This document shows positions 28,082 to 38,600 of a DNA stretch of 64,000 nt, in pieces. This DNA comes from Sunxiuqinia dokdonensis (lineage in GTDB: Bacteria; Bacteroidota; Bacteroidia; Bacteroidales; Prolixibacteraceae), in contig NZ_LGIA01000151.1 in NCBI RefSeq assembly GCF_001270965.1, forward strand, positions 1 to 64,000. Direction: 5' to 3'. The stretch's first letter is position 1. Each line of letters opens with the position of its first letter. The position numbers and the translations under genes are program-made. The notes beneath the pieces are model-generated. The model saw only the letters and a list, made by a program, of their open reading frames with translations, was not told the origin of the DNA and did not search any database.

Positions 28082-30046
28082 ATGAATATTAATCGAATAA
28101 AGGTCTTAGCAATCAGTCTGATACTATTAGGTATAGTGTCGTGCGGACAGAAGGTGGAAACTGAATGGCCGATGGTGTCTCCTGAGGGAAAAATCGTTGC
28201 CCAGCTACAGATACAAGAAGATGGACGGTTGAGTTATCAGGTGTGGGCTGCGAACGGCTCAAATAGAACTGTTGTGATTGAGAATTCACCGTTGGGAATT
28301 GTTCGTAAAGATCAGCAATTTGATACACTGAAGTTTATTGGGAGAGAGAAGGAAAAAACCGTTGGGGAATCCTATACGCTGTCTACCGGGAAAAGACTCG
28401 TGAATCGGAATCATTATAACGAATATACATTCAAATTTGCCAATCTGGAGGGTGGCCTTTTAGATTTGGTTTGTCGAGTTTATGAGGAAGGGTTTGCTTT
28501 CAAATACGTTTTTCCTGAGAAGGACCAGCAAACTTATATTGTAGAGCATGAGCTAACTGGTTTCAATCTTCCGGAGGGAAATGCATGGATGCAACCTTAC
28601 GACAAACCGACAGCATATGCTCCGGCATACGAGCGCAATTATGAGGGAGAAATGCCCGTTGGGACACCATCGCCCGGCAGGGAAGGCTGGTGCTTCCCAG
28701 CATTGTTCGAAGTGAATGAGCACTGGGTCTTGCTCTCTGAGGCCAATCTGAAAGCTAATTTCTATGGATCTCATTTGGATTCAGTAGCAGATAATGGGTT
28801 GTACCATGTTGTGCCACCGTTGGAAGAGGAAGCTTTTGGTTATGGTAATACTTATGCCGAATCAACTTTACCGTGGGATATGCCTTGGCGAATGATTCTG
28901 ATTGGATCGGAGTTGGGCGATATTCTGGAGTCGAACCTGGTCACCCACTTGAGTGATCCGTCGAGAATAGAGGATCCTTCCTGGATTCAATCTGGTCGGG
29001 CCTCGTGGGCTTGGTGGTCCGGGTATCTGGACGGATCAAATGATACACCAGAGAAACTAAAGAAGTATATAGACTTTGCAAAGGAGATGGAATGGGAGTA
29101 CTCGCTTATCGATGCAGGTTGGGACACCCGAAAAGGATTTAATCTTGCAGAAATGGCTGACTATGCAAAAGCGAAGGGTGTAGACTTGTTGCTTTGGTAC
29201 AACTCAGGAGGACCGATCAATCGAGTGAACGCTGGGCCAAGAGATAAAATGTTTGATCGAGATATCCGTAAACAGGAGATGGAGCGGATTTCAGAACTGG
29301 GAGTCAAGGGAATTAAGGTCGATTTTTTCTCAAGCGACAAACAGGACTTTATGGAGCTTTATCATGGGATAATGGAAGATGCAGCTTCCAATAAGCTGCT
29401 TGTAAATTTTCATGGCTGCACCGTTCCCAGGGGATGGTCGCGTACTTATCCCAATTTGATTTCAATGGAAAGTGTCATTGGTGAAGAGGGATACATTTAT
29501 CATTCGCACTATGAACAGGGCGCGCCGCTTCATTGTACGATTCTGCCCTTCACCCGAAATGTAGTGGGGCCGATGGATTATACACCGGTTGCATTTTCGA
29601 TTCAACAGGTTCCGCACCGAACTTCTTATGGCTTTGAGCTGGCTCTTGCCGTTGTCTTTGAATCGGGGATTCAGCATTTTGCGGACAAGGTTGAAATGTA
29701 TCAAGCTCAGCCAAAGGAGGTCATTGATTTTCTAAAGTCTGTCCCTGCAGCATGGGATGACACCAAATTCCTGTCCGGTTATCCGGGAGATGATGTTGTG
29801 ATTGCGAGACAAAGAGGTGAAGATTGGTTTGTTGGAGGGATTAATGGAGAAGATGTCGGTAAAGTTATTGAGCTTAATTTTGGCTTTTTGGAAGCCGGAG
29901 AGAGCTACGAAGCTACTTTCATTACTGATGGCGAAAATAACCAGTCTTTTTCTACAGTATCTAAAAGCATTTCAAACCAATCTAAAGAGCACCTGGAAGT
30001 CTTCCCAGTTGGTGGTTTTGTGATTCATTTGGAAAAAATAAATTAG
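28082..30046 (+). CDS. GH97 glycoside hydrolase, lipoprotein, probable alpha-galactosidase
   Basis: This 654-residue lipoprotein has a lipobox near residue 20 (LGIVSCGQK). The GH97 N-terminal sandwich covers about 25-285, the catalytic barrel about 290-560 and the C-terminal domain the rest. D414 (GIKVDF) matches the nucleophile position of retaining GH97 enzymes. VNFHGCTVPRG lacks the catalytic Glu of SusB-type inverting enzymes. It is therefore more likely an alpha-galactosidase or related retaining exo-enzyme. It differs from the GH97 at 16.4 kb in anchoring (lipid rather than T9SS tail) and in the PRG versus PTG loop, so the two probably act at different sites or on different linkages. 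Confidence 0.85.
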   Translation: MNINRIKVLAISLILLGIVSCGQKVETEWPMVSPEGKIVAQLQIQEDGRLSYQVWAANGSNRTVVIENSPLGIVRKDQQFDTLKFIGREKEKTVGESYTLSTGKRLVNRNHYNEYTFKFANLEGGLLDLVCRVYEEGFAFKYVFPEKDQQTYIVEHELTGFNLPEGNAWMQPYDKPTAYAPAYERNYEGEMPVGTPSPGREGWCFPALFEVNEHWVLLSEANLKANFYGSHLDSVADNGLYHVVPPLEEEAFGYGNTYAESTLPWDMPWRMILIGSELGDILESNLVTHLSDPSRIEDPSWIQSGRASWAWWSGYLDGSNDTPEKLKKYIDFAKEMEWEYSLIDAGWDTRKGFNLAEMADYAKAKGVDLLLWYNSGGPINRVNAGPRDKMFDRDIRKQEMERISELGVKGIKVDFFSSDKQDFMELYHGIMEDAASNKLLVNFHGCTVPRGWSRTYPNLISMESVIGEEGYIYHSHYEQGAPLHCTILPFTRNVVGPMDYTPVAFSIQQVPHRTSYGFELALAVVFESGIQHFADKVEMYQAQPKEVIDFLKSVPAAWDDTKFLSGYPGDDVVIARQRGEDWFVGGINGEDVGKVIELNFGFLEAGESYEATFITDGENNQSFSTVSKSISNQSKEHLEVFPVGGFVIHLEKIN

Positions 30047-30052
30047 GAAAGC

Positions 30053-33000
30053 ATGAAATTCTTTGGTTGGATCAGAAATAAGATAACGTTATTAAAAAAT
30101 TGGATTTTTAGAAGAATGGAAAGGAAACTTCAGTTTAATGGAAATTGGACTGCAGTCCTTCTTTTTGTGGTATTGGGTTTTCCCGTTAATCTCGTTGCCC
30201 AGGAGTTTGAATTTGAAGCTGAGACTTCTGTTTTGTCAAATGGCGCAGCTGTGCAAAATGCCAGTGAATGCTCGGGAGGTCAGCAGGTTGGAAATTTGGG
30301 TGGAACACAGAATGGGTCGGTAACGAAAGTGTTTGAAGTTCCATCGGAAGGAGATTATGACCTTTCCATAAGCTACTGTACCGCTGATCAACGATCATTT
30401 TCTGTATGGGTGAACTATGGAATGAGGTTGGAGGTTGTTTGCTCGCCTTCCGGTGGCTGGTCGACACCTTCTACCGTACAAATTCAAATTGCATTGATCG
30501 AAGGTCAAAATACGCTGGTTTTTGATAATCCGAACGGGTGGGCTCCTAACCTTGATCAATTCTCGCTGACTCCAAGCCCCACATTCAATATCTCTGGCAA
30601 CGTGCAACAGGATGAAACGGGTGTACTAGGAGTTACATTATCTCTTTCCGGTGCTAAAAACGGCAATATTGAAACGGATGAAAACGGAACGTACTCATTT
30701 ACTGGTCTGACGGGAGGTAAAAGCTACACCATTACCCCAATAAAAGAGGGAAGTGTGTTTGATCCTCCGTATCTATCATTTGATCCCCTCCTAAAAGAAG
30801 AGAGTCTGCAAGACTTTGAAGTTGTGCCAGTTTGCGTTGAGTGTATTGAATCATTTAAGTTTGGTACGAACGGGGAGTTAAAATACAGTACTCAAACTGG
30901 AACCTATTCGATGTACTTCGGAGATCATCAGGTCATCTCCTCGGCCTACAGCATGGTGAAAAATAGTGATGCGTCAATCAGTAGTCTGGACTACGAAGAT
31001 CGTCAGGTTTCCATTGAAGACATTTCTGATGATTTTGGGGATGGACAGAAAATGATAGTGACGTTAACAGCCCAAGATCTTCCTGATATGCAACAAGTGT
31101 TTTACGCTTACGATGGAAGCGATTATTTTCTTGCAGAAGTTTTTTTGAAAGGCGAGTCTGTTGTGTCAAATTATATGGCACCATTAGTTAGCAGTCAGGT
31201 TGATATTGCAGAAGCCGGTGATAATCGTTTCCTTTTTGTTCCATTCGATAACGATGGTTTTACTCGCTATCGATCGCACAAATTGGAAAATTACACGACA
31301 GCAACTAGTTCGGAGGTAACTGCTTTTTATGATGATATCAGCCGTAAAGGACTGGTGGTTGGTTCGGTTGAACATGCCACCTGGAAAACTGGAATTAAAG
31401 GAGCAGGAGAAGGCCGCGAATTGTCTTCGCTTGTTGCTTGGGGAGGTTATACGGATAAAAATGTTACTCGTGACGCAAAGGCACATGGCTCAATTTCCGG
31501 GGAAGAGATTAAGTCTCCTAAATTGTTTGTTGGGTATTTCGATGATTGGCGTGTTGGAATGGAAGAATACGGAAGGGCTAATGCAGTGGCAGAACCACGC
31601 TATGTTTTTGAGTGGGACCAGCCGACACCATTTGGGTGGAACAGTTGGGGAGCCATTCAAACAGATCTCAGTTTGAATAAAGCGAAAGCAGTAGTCGATT
31701 TTTTTGTAGAAAGTTTGCCTGATTTCAGGAATGGAGAGACCGCTTATATTGACTTGGACTCATACTGGGACAATATGGTGAGTGGAGGATTGGAAGGCGA
31801 TTTTTCAAATCTGGTGGCATTTGCCAATTATTGTAAAAGCAAGGGGCTGAAACCGGGTATTTATTGGGGACCTTTTGTGGATTGGGGTAAGTACGACCGA
31901 CAAGTCGAAGGAAGTGTCTACAGTTATGCTGCAGCATGGACAAAAGTCAACGGAGCATATCACGATGAAGATGGCGGACGGGCTATGGATCCGACGCATC
32001 CGGCAACGCAGGATCGGATAAGTCTTTTGGTTGACAAGTTTATAGCCTGCGGGTTCGAAATGATTAAGATTGATTTTATCGGACATGCGTCGGTGGATGC
32101 TGATCATTATTATGATCCTGAAGTGACGACAGGAATGCAGGCATTTCGCAAAGGCATGGAATATTTAGTTGATCAGCTTAATGATAGAATGCTCATCTAT
32201 GCCGCTATTTCGCCAAACCTTGCAACAGCTCGCTATGTTCATTCGCGACGAATTGCTTGTGATGCATATGCTGATATTGGCGCCACGGAGTATACCCTGA
32301 ATAGTAACACTTACGGATGGTGGCAGGATCAAATGTATGATTTTATAGATGGTGACCATTTGGTTTTTGGTAACAGCTCCATGGGGGAGAATCGTGCCCG
32401 GCTCGCTTCTGGAGTAGTTAATGGAACAATTTTCACTGGAGATGACTTTTCTGTGCCAGGCCAGTGGTCTGAAAGAGCAAGAATCCTATTACAGAACCAA
32501 GACGTATTGGAAGTTGCAAAGGATGGAGTTGCTTTTCGCCCGGTTGATGGCCATTCGGAGAGTGGGGCTAGCGAGATTTTTGTAAAGGAATCGGAAGGGA
32601 TTTACGACGTAATCGTAGTCAATTATGAAGATGCTAAAACGTTCAATGTTGATTTTGACCGCTTGGAAATCCAAGGAACAGATTATGGTGTAAAGGAATT
32701 ATTTAGCGGAGAAGACATAAACTACGAGGGGAACTCTATATCTATTGATGTGCCAGCCCGCGATGCAGTAATTCTTCGATTCTCGAAAGGTTTTCCGGAT
32801 GCGGTGGACGATATATCAGAAGGGAGCGGCATTCGGATTTTTCCCAATCCAACCCGGGCAAAGATACATATCGAAGGGAGAAACAGCATTGAAAGCATAA
32901 AGTTGTATCATTCTATGGGAGCTCTGGTCGAGTCAATAAACGAAATCAATCAGAATGAAACGGTCATGGATTTGGAAGGCTCTCCAGATGGCGTATACCT

Positions 33001-33064
33001 GGTGTCTGTAACCGAAAAGGGAGGTAGTAAAACGATCTCAAAAGTTATCAAAACCAACAAATAA
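30053..33064 (+). CDS. Clan GH-D alpha-galactosidase-like protein with CBM and T9SS sorting domain
   Basis: This 1003-residue secreted multidomain protein has an N-terminal carbohydrate-binding-like beta sandwich (about 55-180, opening FEFEAET as in CBM35/CBM6). A carboxypeptidase-regulatory-like Ig domain follows (about 182-260). The GH27/GH36-type region has FGWNSWG near 530 and a nucleophile-position D674 (IKIDFIGH). A type A T9SS tail (IRIFPNPTRAKIHIEG...) ends the protein. ATG 30053 is 6 bases after the previous stop, but the signal peptide looks better from the in-frame ATG 30116 (MERKLQF). It is probably surface-exposed and acts first on polymeric substrate. The exact GH family is uncertain by eye. 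Confidence 0.78.
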   Translation: MKFFGWIRNKITLLKNWIFRRMERKLQFNGNWTAVLLFVVLGFPVNLVAQEFEFEAETSVLSNGAAVQNASECSGGQQVGNLGGTQNGSVTKVFEVPSEGDYDLSISYCTADQRSFSVWVNYGMRLEVVCSPSGGWSTPSTVQIQIALIEGQNTLVFDNPNGWAPNLDQFSLTPSPTFNISGNVQQDETGVLGVTLSLSGAKNGNIETDENGTYSFTGLTGGKSYTITPIKEGSVFDPPYLSFDPLLKEESLQDFEVVPVCVECIESFKFGTNGELKYSTQTGTYSMYFGDHQVISSAYSMVKNSDASISSLDYEDRQVSIEDISDDFGDGQKMIVTLTAQDLPDMQQVFYAYDGSDYFLAEVFLKGESVVSNYMAPLVSSQVDIAEAGDNRFLFVPFDNDGFTRYRSHKLENYTTATSSEVTAFYDDISRKGLVVGSVEHATWKTGIKGAGEGRELSSLVAWGGYTDKNVTRDAKAHGSISGEEIKSPKLFVGYFDDWRVGMEEYGRANAVAEPRYVFEWDQPTPFGWNSWGAIQTDLSLNKAKAVVDFFVESLPDFRNGETAYIDLDSYWDNMVSGGLEGDFSNLVAFANYCKSKGLKPGIYWGPFVDWGKYDRQVEGSVYSYAAAWTKVNGAYHDEDGGRAMDPTHPATQDRISLLVDKFIACGFEMIKIDFIGHASVDADHYYDPEVTTGMQAFRKGMEYLVDQLNDRMLIYAAISPNLATARYVHSRRIACDAYADIGATEYTLNSNTYGWWQDQMYDFIDGDHLVFGNSSMGENRARLASGVVNGTIFTGDDFSVPGQWSERARILLQNQDVLEVAKDGVAFRPVDGHSESGASEIFVKESEGIYDVIVVNYEDAKTFNVDFDRLEIQGTDYGVKELFSGEDINYEGNSISIDVPARDAVILRFSKGFPDAVDDISEGSGIRIFPNPTRAKIHIEGRNSIESIKLYHSMGALVESINEINQNETVMDLEGSPDGVYLVSVTEKGGSKTISKVIKTNK

Positions 33065-33079
33065 TCTAAACCCATTTCT

Positions 33080-35434
33080 ATGAAGATAATTTGTAAATGG
33101 AGTTACTATATCTCACTGTCATTTGCTTGGGTGATTTTCAGCTCTTCTACAAGAGTAGACGGGAATGGAGAATTGCATCTGTGGTATAATCAACCAGCGT
33201 CGCAGTGGGAAGAAACGCTACCCTTGGGTAACGGCCGTTTAGGGATGACTCCAGACAGTAAAATAAGTCAGGAGACGATTGTTTTAAATGACATCACGTT
33301 GTGGTCGGGTGCGCCTCAGGATGCTAACAACTATGAGGCGTATAAAAAGTTGCCCGAAATTCGCCAGTTGCTAACTGATGGCAAAAACGACGAGGCCCAG
33401 GATTTAGTGAACGAGGAATTTGTCTGCCTGGGTAAAGGAGGGCAGGCTGAGCCTTTCGGCTGTTTTCAAACGTTGGGTAAACTTCAGATCAACTATTTGT
33501 ATGACGGTGAGAATCCCGGATTCGATTCTGTAGCTGATTACTCACGAAAGTTAGATCTTGATAGTGCAATTGCCAGCTGCTCATTTTCTTACAACGAGGT
33601 GAATTATCGACGAGAATATTTTACTGGTTTTGGCAATGACGTGAATGTTGTGAGAATTACTGCCGACAAAAAGCGGATGATCAATTGTGAGATTAGCCTG
33701 GACAGGGCTGAACGATTTGAGGTCAGCAATGACGGAACTATTTTGCAGATGAAGGGAGCGTTAGTAAGTGGTACTGACAATCCAGGGATGAAATATCTGG
33801 CCTTGGTAAAAGCGCTAACGGAGGATGGAACAGTAACGATAGAATCGGAAAAAATAAAGGTAAAAGACGCTTCAGAATTAATTATCTACATTTCTGTCGG
33901 AACTAGTTTTAGGAATGCTGATTTTGAAGGCGATGTTCGTGAACTTTTGACAAAGGCAGTTAATACGGGGTATCATGAGCAGAAAGAAGCGCATATTGAG
34001 AACTATCGACAAATGTTTTCCCGGGTTCATTTTGATTTGGGGCGTGGTGAGAACAGTGATCTTCCTACTAATGAAAGACTCTCGAAGTTTTACAATGAAC
34101 CGGAAAAGGATACTGCTTTACCCGCGTTATTTTACCAATTTGGGCGGTATCTTACGATTTCCAGCACTCGGGTAGGTTTATTGCCTCCGAATCTGCAGGG
34201 TCTTTGGGCGCATCAAATCCACACGCCGTGGAATGGGGATTATCATCTGGATGTGAACGTGCAGATGAATCATTGGCCGGTGGAAGTTTCTAATCTTTCG
34301 GAATTGAATCTGCCTTTGGCTGATTTAGTTAAACGGATGGTGCCTCACGGTGAGAAAACGGCAAAAGCTTATTATAATGCTGATGGTTGGGTGGCGCACG
34401 TAATTACCAATGTGTGGGGATTTACCGAACCCGGTGAAAGTGCATCGTGGGGGATTTCGAATGCCGGATCGGGCTGGGTTTGCAACAATCTCTGGCAGCA
34501 CTACGACTTTACAGGCGACGAGAATTACCTAAAAGAGATCTATCCGATACTAAAAGGTTCTGCAGAGTTCTACAATAGCATGTTGATGCAAGATACGGAA
34601 ACAGGTTGGCTGGTTACAGCACCATCGGTTTCGCCTGAAAACTCATTTTATTTGCCCAACGGTAGTCACGCTAATGTTTGCATGGGGCCAACCATCGACA
34701 ATCAGATTATACGTGAACTTTTCAACAATGTCATTAGAGCATCGGAAGTTCTGGGTAAAGATGCTGAATTTAGGGAAACATTAAAAAGAAAACTGAAAGA
34801 CATACCTCCAATTGCCCAGATCTCTGATGATGGACGAATTATGGAGTGGCTGAAGGACTATGAGGAGCCGGATCTGCAACATCGGCATATCTCACATTTA
34901 TACGGTTTGTACCCAGCACACTTAATCTCCCCGGAAAGTACGCCGGAATTTGCCGAAGCAGCAAAAAAAACACTAGAAGTAAGGGGTGATGATGGTCCCA
35001 GTTGGGCGATTGCTTACAAACAATTGTTTTGGGCCAGGCTCCACGACGGAAGCCGGGCATTCAAACTTCTTCGCGAAATACTCAAACCTACTTTAGATAC
35101 CCACATCAATTATGGTGCCGGTGGTGGTGTCTATCCAAATTTATTATCAGCAGGGCCCCCTTTTCAGATTGATGGTAATTTTGGTGCTACCGCAGGAATA
35201 GCTGAGATGCTCATTCAGAGTCATGCTGGATTTATCCATTTACTGCCAGCAATTCCTGAACATTGGCAGAAGGAAGGTAAAGTAAGCGGCTTGAAAGCAC
35301 GTGGAAATTTCACGGTTGATTTTGAATGGCGAAATGGGCGAGTAACTGATTTTACGATTTCGTCGCCCACGTCCCAAAAGGTGAAAGTGAAAGTGAACGA
35401 AGAGCTGCGTGATGTCATTTCTAACAAATTATAA
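33080..35434 (+). CDS. GH95 alpha-L-fucosidase/alpha-L-galactosidase family enzyme
   Basis: This 784-residue protein has a signal peptide (about 1-28), an N-terminal GH95 beta domain (LWYNQPASQWEETLPLGNGRLG), an (alpha/alpha)6 barrel and a C-terminal beta region. GH95 enzymes invert at alpha-1,2-L-fucose and, in some members, alpha-L-galactose. The catalytic loop that reads N-x-N in the characterised Bifidobacterium enzyme reads D391-V-N393 here, so the base-activating first Asn is Asp. The later VSPENSF and DGNFGATAG motifs are present. It is the last gene of the operon, 15 bases after the previous one, and ends before a two-way terminator. Confidence 0.88.
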   Translation: MKIICKWSYYISLSFAWVIFSSSTRVDGNGELHLWYNQPASQWEETLPLGNGRLGMTPDSKISQETIVLNDITLWSGAPQDANNYEAYKKLPEIRQLLTDGKNDEAQDLVNEEFVCLGKGGQAEPFGCFQTLGKLQINYLYDGENPGFDSVADYSRKLDLDSAIASCSFSYNEVNYRREYFTGFGNDVNVVRITADKKRMINCEISLDRAERFEVSNDGTILQMKGALVSGTDNPGMKYLALVKALTEDGTVTIESEKIKVKDASELIIYISVGTSFRNADFEGDVRELLTKAVNTGYHEQKEAHIENYRQMFSRVHFDLGRGENSDLPTNERLSKFYNEPEKDTALPALFYQFGRYLTISSTRVGLLPPNLQGLWAHQIHTPWNGDYHLDVNVQMNHWPVEVSNLSELNLPLADLVKRMVPHGEKTAKAYYNADGWVAHVITNVWGFTEPGESASWGISNAGSGWVCNNLWQHYDFTGDENYLKEIYPILKGSAEFYNSMLMQDTETGWLVTAPSVSPENSFYLPNGSHANVCMGPTIDNQIIRELFNNVIRASEVLGKDAEFRETLKRKLKDIPPIAQISDDGRIMEWLKDYEEPDLQHRHISHLYGLYPAHLISPESTPEFAEAAKKTLEVRGDDGPSWAIAYKQLFWARLHDGSRAFKLLREILKPTLDTHINYGAGGGVYPNLLSAGPPFQIDGNFGATAGIAEMLIQSHAGFIHLLPAIPEHWQKEGKVSGLKARGNFTVDFEWRNGRVTDFTISSPTSQKVKVKVNEELRDVISNKL

Positions 35435-35542
35435 TTTGATTCCTAATATCCATTGGCTCTCAAAGGCCGGTTTAGGTCGAAATGTTGGATAGTACAAGTT
35501 CCGAGTTTTTTATTTGTGGTGATAGGCATTTGTTTGTAGAAT

Positions 35543-35590
35543 AAGACAGAGGTGGTTAGTTTGCCACGATTATATTCCCACCTTTGTCTT
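35543..35590. terminator. Bidirectional terminator between convergent genes
   Basis: A 13-bp stem joins 35543-35555 to 35578-35590 (one wobble pair), with T-rich sequence on the + side. It separates the GH95 gene (+) from the DUF5107 gene (-). Confidence 0.6.
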
Positions 35591-35603
35591 ATTTGTAGAT
35601 CCA

Positions 35604-38600
35604 CTATACTTCAAGAGATAGATATTTGATACCTATTAATGCGCCTTGGTGTGTTTGGTCAATTTTCAAAACCTCGTTAAACGCAGCCCAAGCCTTTTCT
35701 TTGTTGGCTCTGCCCAAGTTCCCTAATCCGATCAAGTATTGGCAAAGTTGGTAATTGCGCAGTTTTAGGTCATCTTCCCAAATTAGCAGATCAGGAAGCG
35801 AAACGGCGAAATAATCAATCTTCACTTCGTCATTTAAATGCTCCATCCCGAAATCTATAAGCATGTCAAAGCACCGGTTAGCATCAGCCTGTTTCCCTAA
35901 CTTTTGCAGGGCGAGACCTTGATAGAAAATTGTGTCAGGCTGTTGGTCGTTATAGAACATTGCGGCTGACACTTCACTCAATCCTCGCGAAGCTTCCGTA
36001 AAAAAGGCTATTGCTGTTGGGGCGTCATTCATTCCTTCGCAGGCTACGCCTAACCAATACAATAATTCATTTTCTTGGGCGCCATAAAGTTTTCCTTCGC
36101 CCAGGTTTACGGGATATTTACGAGCATCTAACAGTAACTCCTCAGCTTTTTTAAATTCGGCATTTTCAATTGCTTTTTTAGCCATCTCTGTCAAACTGAA
36201 AGCATACTGTCCAGTTACTTTCCCTTCTCCTCCTTCCCATGGGTGAAATTGACGTGACATGATTAATTCAAAAGCTTTTTCATATTCACCCAAGATGTTG
36301 TATAGCGTAGCAAGCTCCAAAAAGAGATCATCACGTTCATCACAAAGAGATCGGTACTGTTGAAGTTTTTTCAGTCTTTCTTTGGGCGCATGATTTAGCC
36401 GTTTGTATAGTTGATCCAGCTCCATCAAGACTCTGGCGTCATTTTTATCTAGCTCAAAAGCCTTTTCAAGCGAAGCCAATGCTTTTTCTGTATTGCCCTG
36501 TTTGTTGAAATATGCCAGCGAAAGATTGCGGTGTGTAGTTGGGAAGTTCGAATTGATAGAGACAGATTTCTCCCAGCATGTGACCGCTTCATCAAAGTTT
36601 TTGAAAGCATACCAGAAATTCCCCAGATAGTAAAGCGCTTTGTAATCGTTCGGATTCTGATTGGTAGCCCATTGAAGGGTTACAACAGCCTCAGACTGAT
36701 TTGGAAAACAATAATCGGGACATAACTCCAAAGCCTCCGCCAAAGTTGCATTTGCTTCGGTTTCTTTTCCTGACTGAGACAAGAACCAGGCTTTATAATA
36801 CATGGCCATAGGATAAATGTCGCCGCCTTCCTGCTCATCAATACCAAGATTAATCAGTTGAACTGCTTCTTCATATAAGCCGGCGTAAGCATAATCCAGT
36901 GCAAATTCAATGTAATTATGAATATTCTTACGGATCAATTTCTTCATTTCAGTCAATGCATCAACATCGTCATTAATTATGTACTTTTCGAAATGCAAAC
37001 TGAAGTTAAACTGATCCAGTTTCAACGATTCATTGCACAACGCAATGGCCTCTTCCTTTCGATTCAATTTGCGAAGTATGCTCACTTTTAATTGGCGTCC
37101 TTTGTGATTGTGCCAGTTGCGTACCAATGATCGATTAATGACTTCAAGGGCAGATTCCCACTTTTTGTTTAGTGTTTCAATCCGGGCAATCTGGAAGTAG
37201 CCACTATCCATCCAGGCAGCGTTCCAAACCGATTTGTAGAACGATTGGTAGGCATGATCTGGATCTCCCATGTAACGCTGGGTTAGTCCTAAATTGAAGA
37301 ATGGTTCTCCATCAATGGGGTTGGGATTTCGGTCAGTGAGTGTTTCGATGGCTGTTTGAAAATACTTTACTGCTTTCTTGAACTGTCCACGACGCAAATA
37401 CCAAAGTCCAAGCGCATTGTTGCATCGGCTATCGCCTGAATCACGTGATAGAGCTTCCTCATAGTAGGGGCGAGGATCATAAGTGGCGTGGCGATACTGT
37501 TCCAGGTGTAAGCCGTTGAGGTACAGCTGTTCATTGCTGTCCACTTCTTTTGGGGCCTTTGCTGGTTTTGCAGCTTCTGGTATTTCTCGCTTTTTTGTCG
37601 GTTCGGTCGACCATTTCACAAGGCAGTTCCCATCCGCAGTTAAAACAGAAATCATTAATTTTTCAGGGTTTACTTCTGGTGGAAGCTCCAGTATCTTTTC
37701 ATAGGATGTTTCCGGATGAAAATCGACTGTTTCGTCCAAAAGTAGTTTTCCTTCGCTGCTAAGCAAGATTTTTCCGGCTGGATACGCGGCAGTCGTGTAA
37801 ACCTTAATGGTCAATTTCCCATCCCTGATTTCCAGGTTAAGCATTGCGTCTTTTGTCGCATTTTTCACCACTCCTAAATCACGGTATGGCATAAAATACT
37901 GGCTAAAAGACTTCTCCTCTCCCGGCATCAGCCATGAAAAGTCGGGCTGGTTGTCGGTATAAACACCACACATTAACTCAATATAAGGACCATCTTCATC
38001 GGTCAGATTGCGGTCCCATGCTTGCCCAAAGTCGCTGTGCCCCCAGGTCCATTGCTTTTTTCCGGGCGAAATATGGTGGTTGGCTACATGGAGCAAACCT
38101 CCTTTGCTATCATTTTCATATCCGCCAACGAAGTCGTAGTCTGAAGTAATGGCCATATAGGAGGTCGGTACTGGAATGTTTTTGTAACGTGAGATATCCG
38201 TTCCCGGAGAATAGTCAACTTTGTAGTAGGTCCCTTTTGCAATTGGGAATTCGGAAACATCCCGTTTCCCGTGGTCAAACACTGCATTTACATCAGGCGG
38301 GAATATCGACTGGTAATCATCATTCACTTTAACGGCTGGATTGGCCCACCACAAAAAGGTTTGCGGGTGATTAGTACGGTTGTATAGTTTCACCTTTATT
38401 TCAAGATATGCTTTGTCAGGATGTAACGTAAACCCTGCCATTCCACGGGTTCGGAACATACGCTCCAGTTCGTTGCACCAAACCGTTACACTACCATCGG
38501 CATAATTTTCAATCCGGTGATCGGTTGGCTCATAGGTCGATGGCCGATGGTGTTGTGGCCAGTTAAATTCGATGCCACCCGATATCCATGGACCCGTTAA

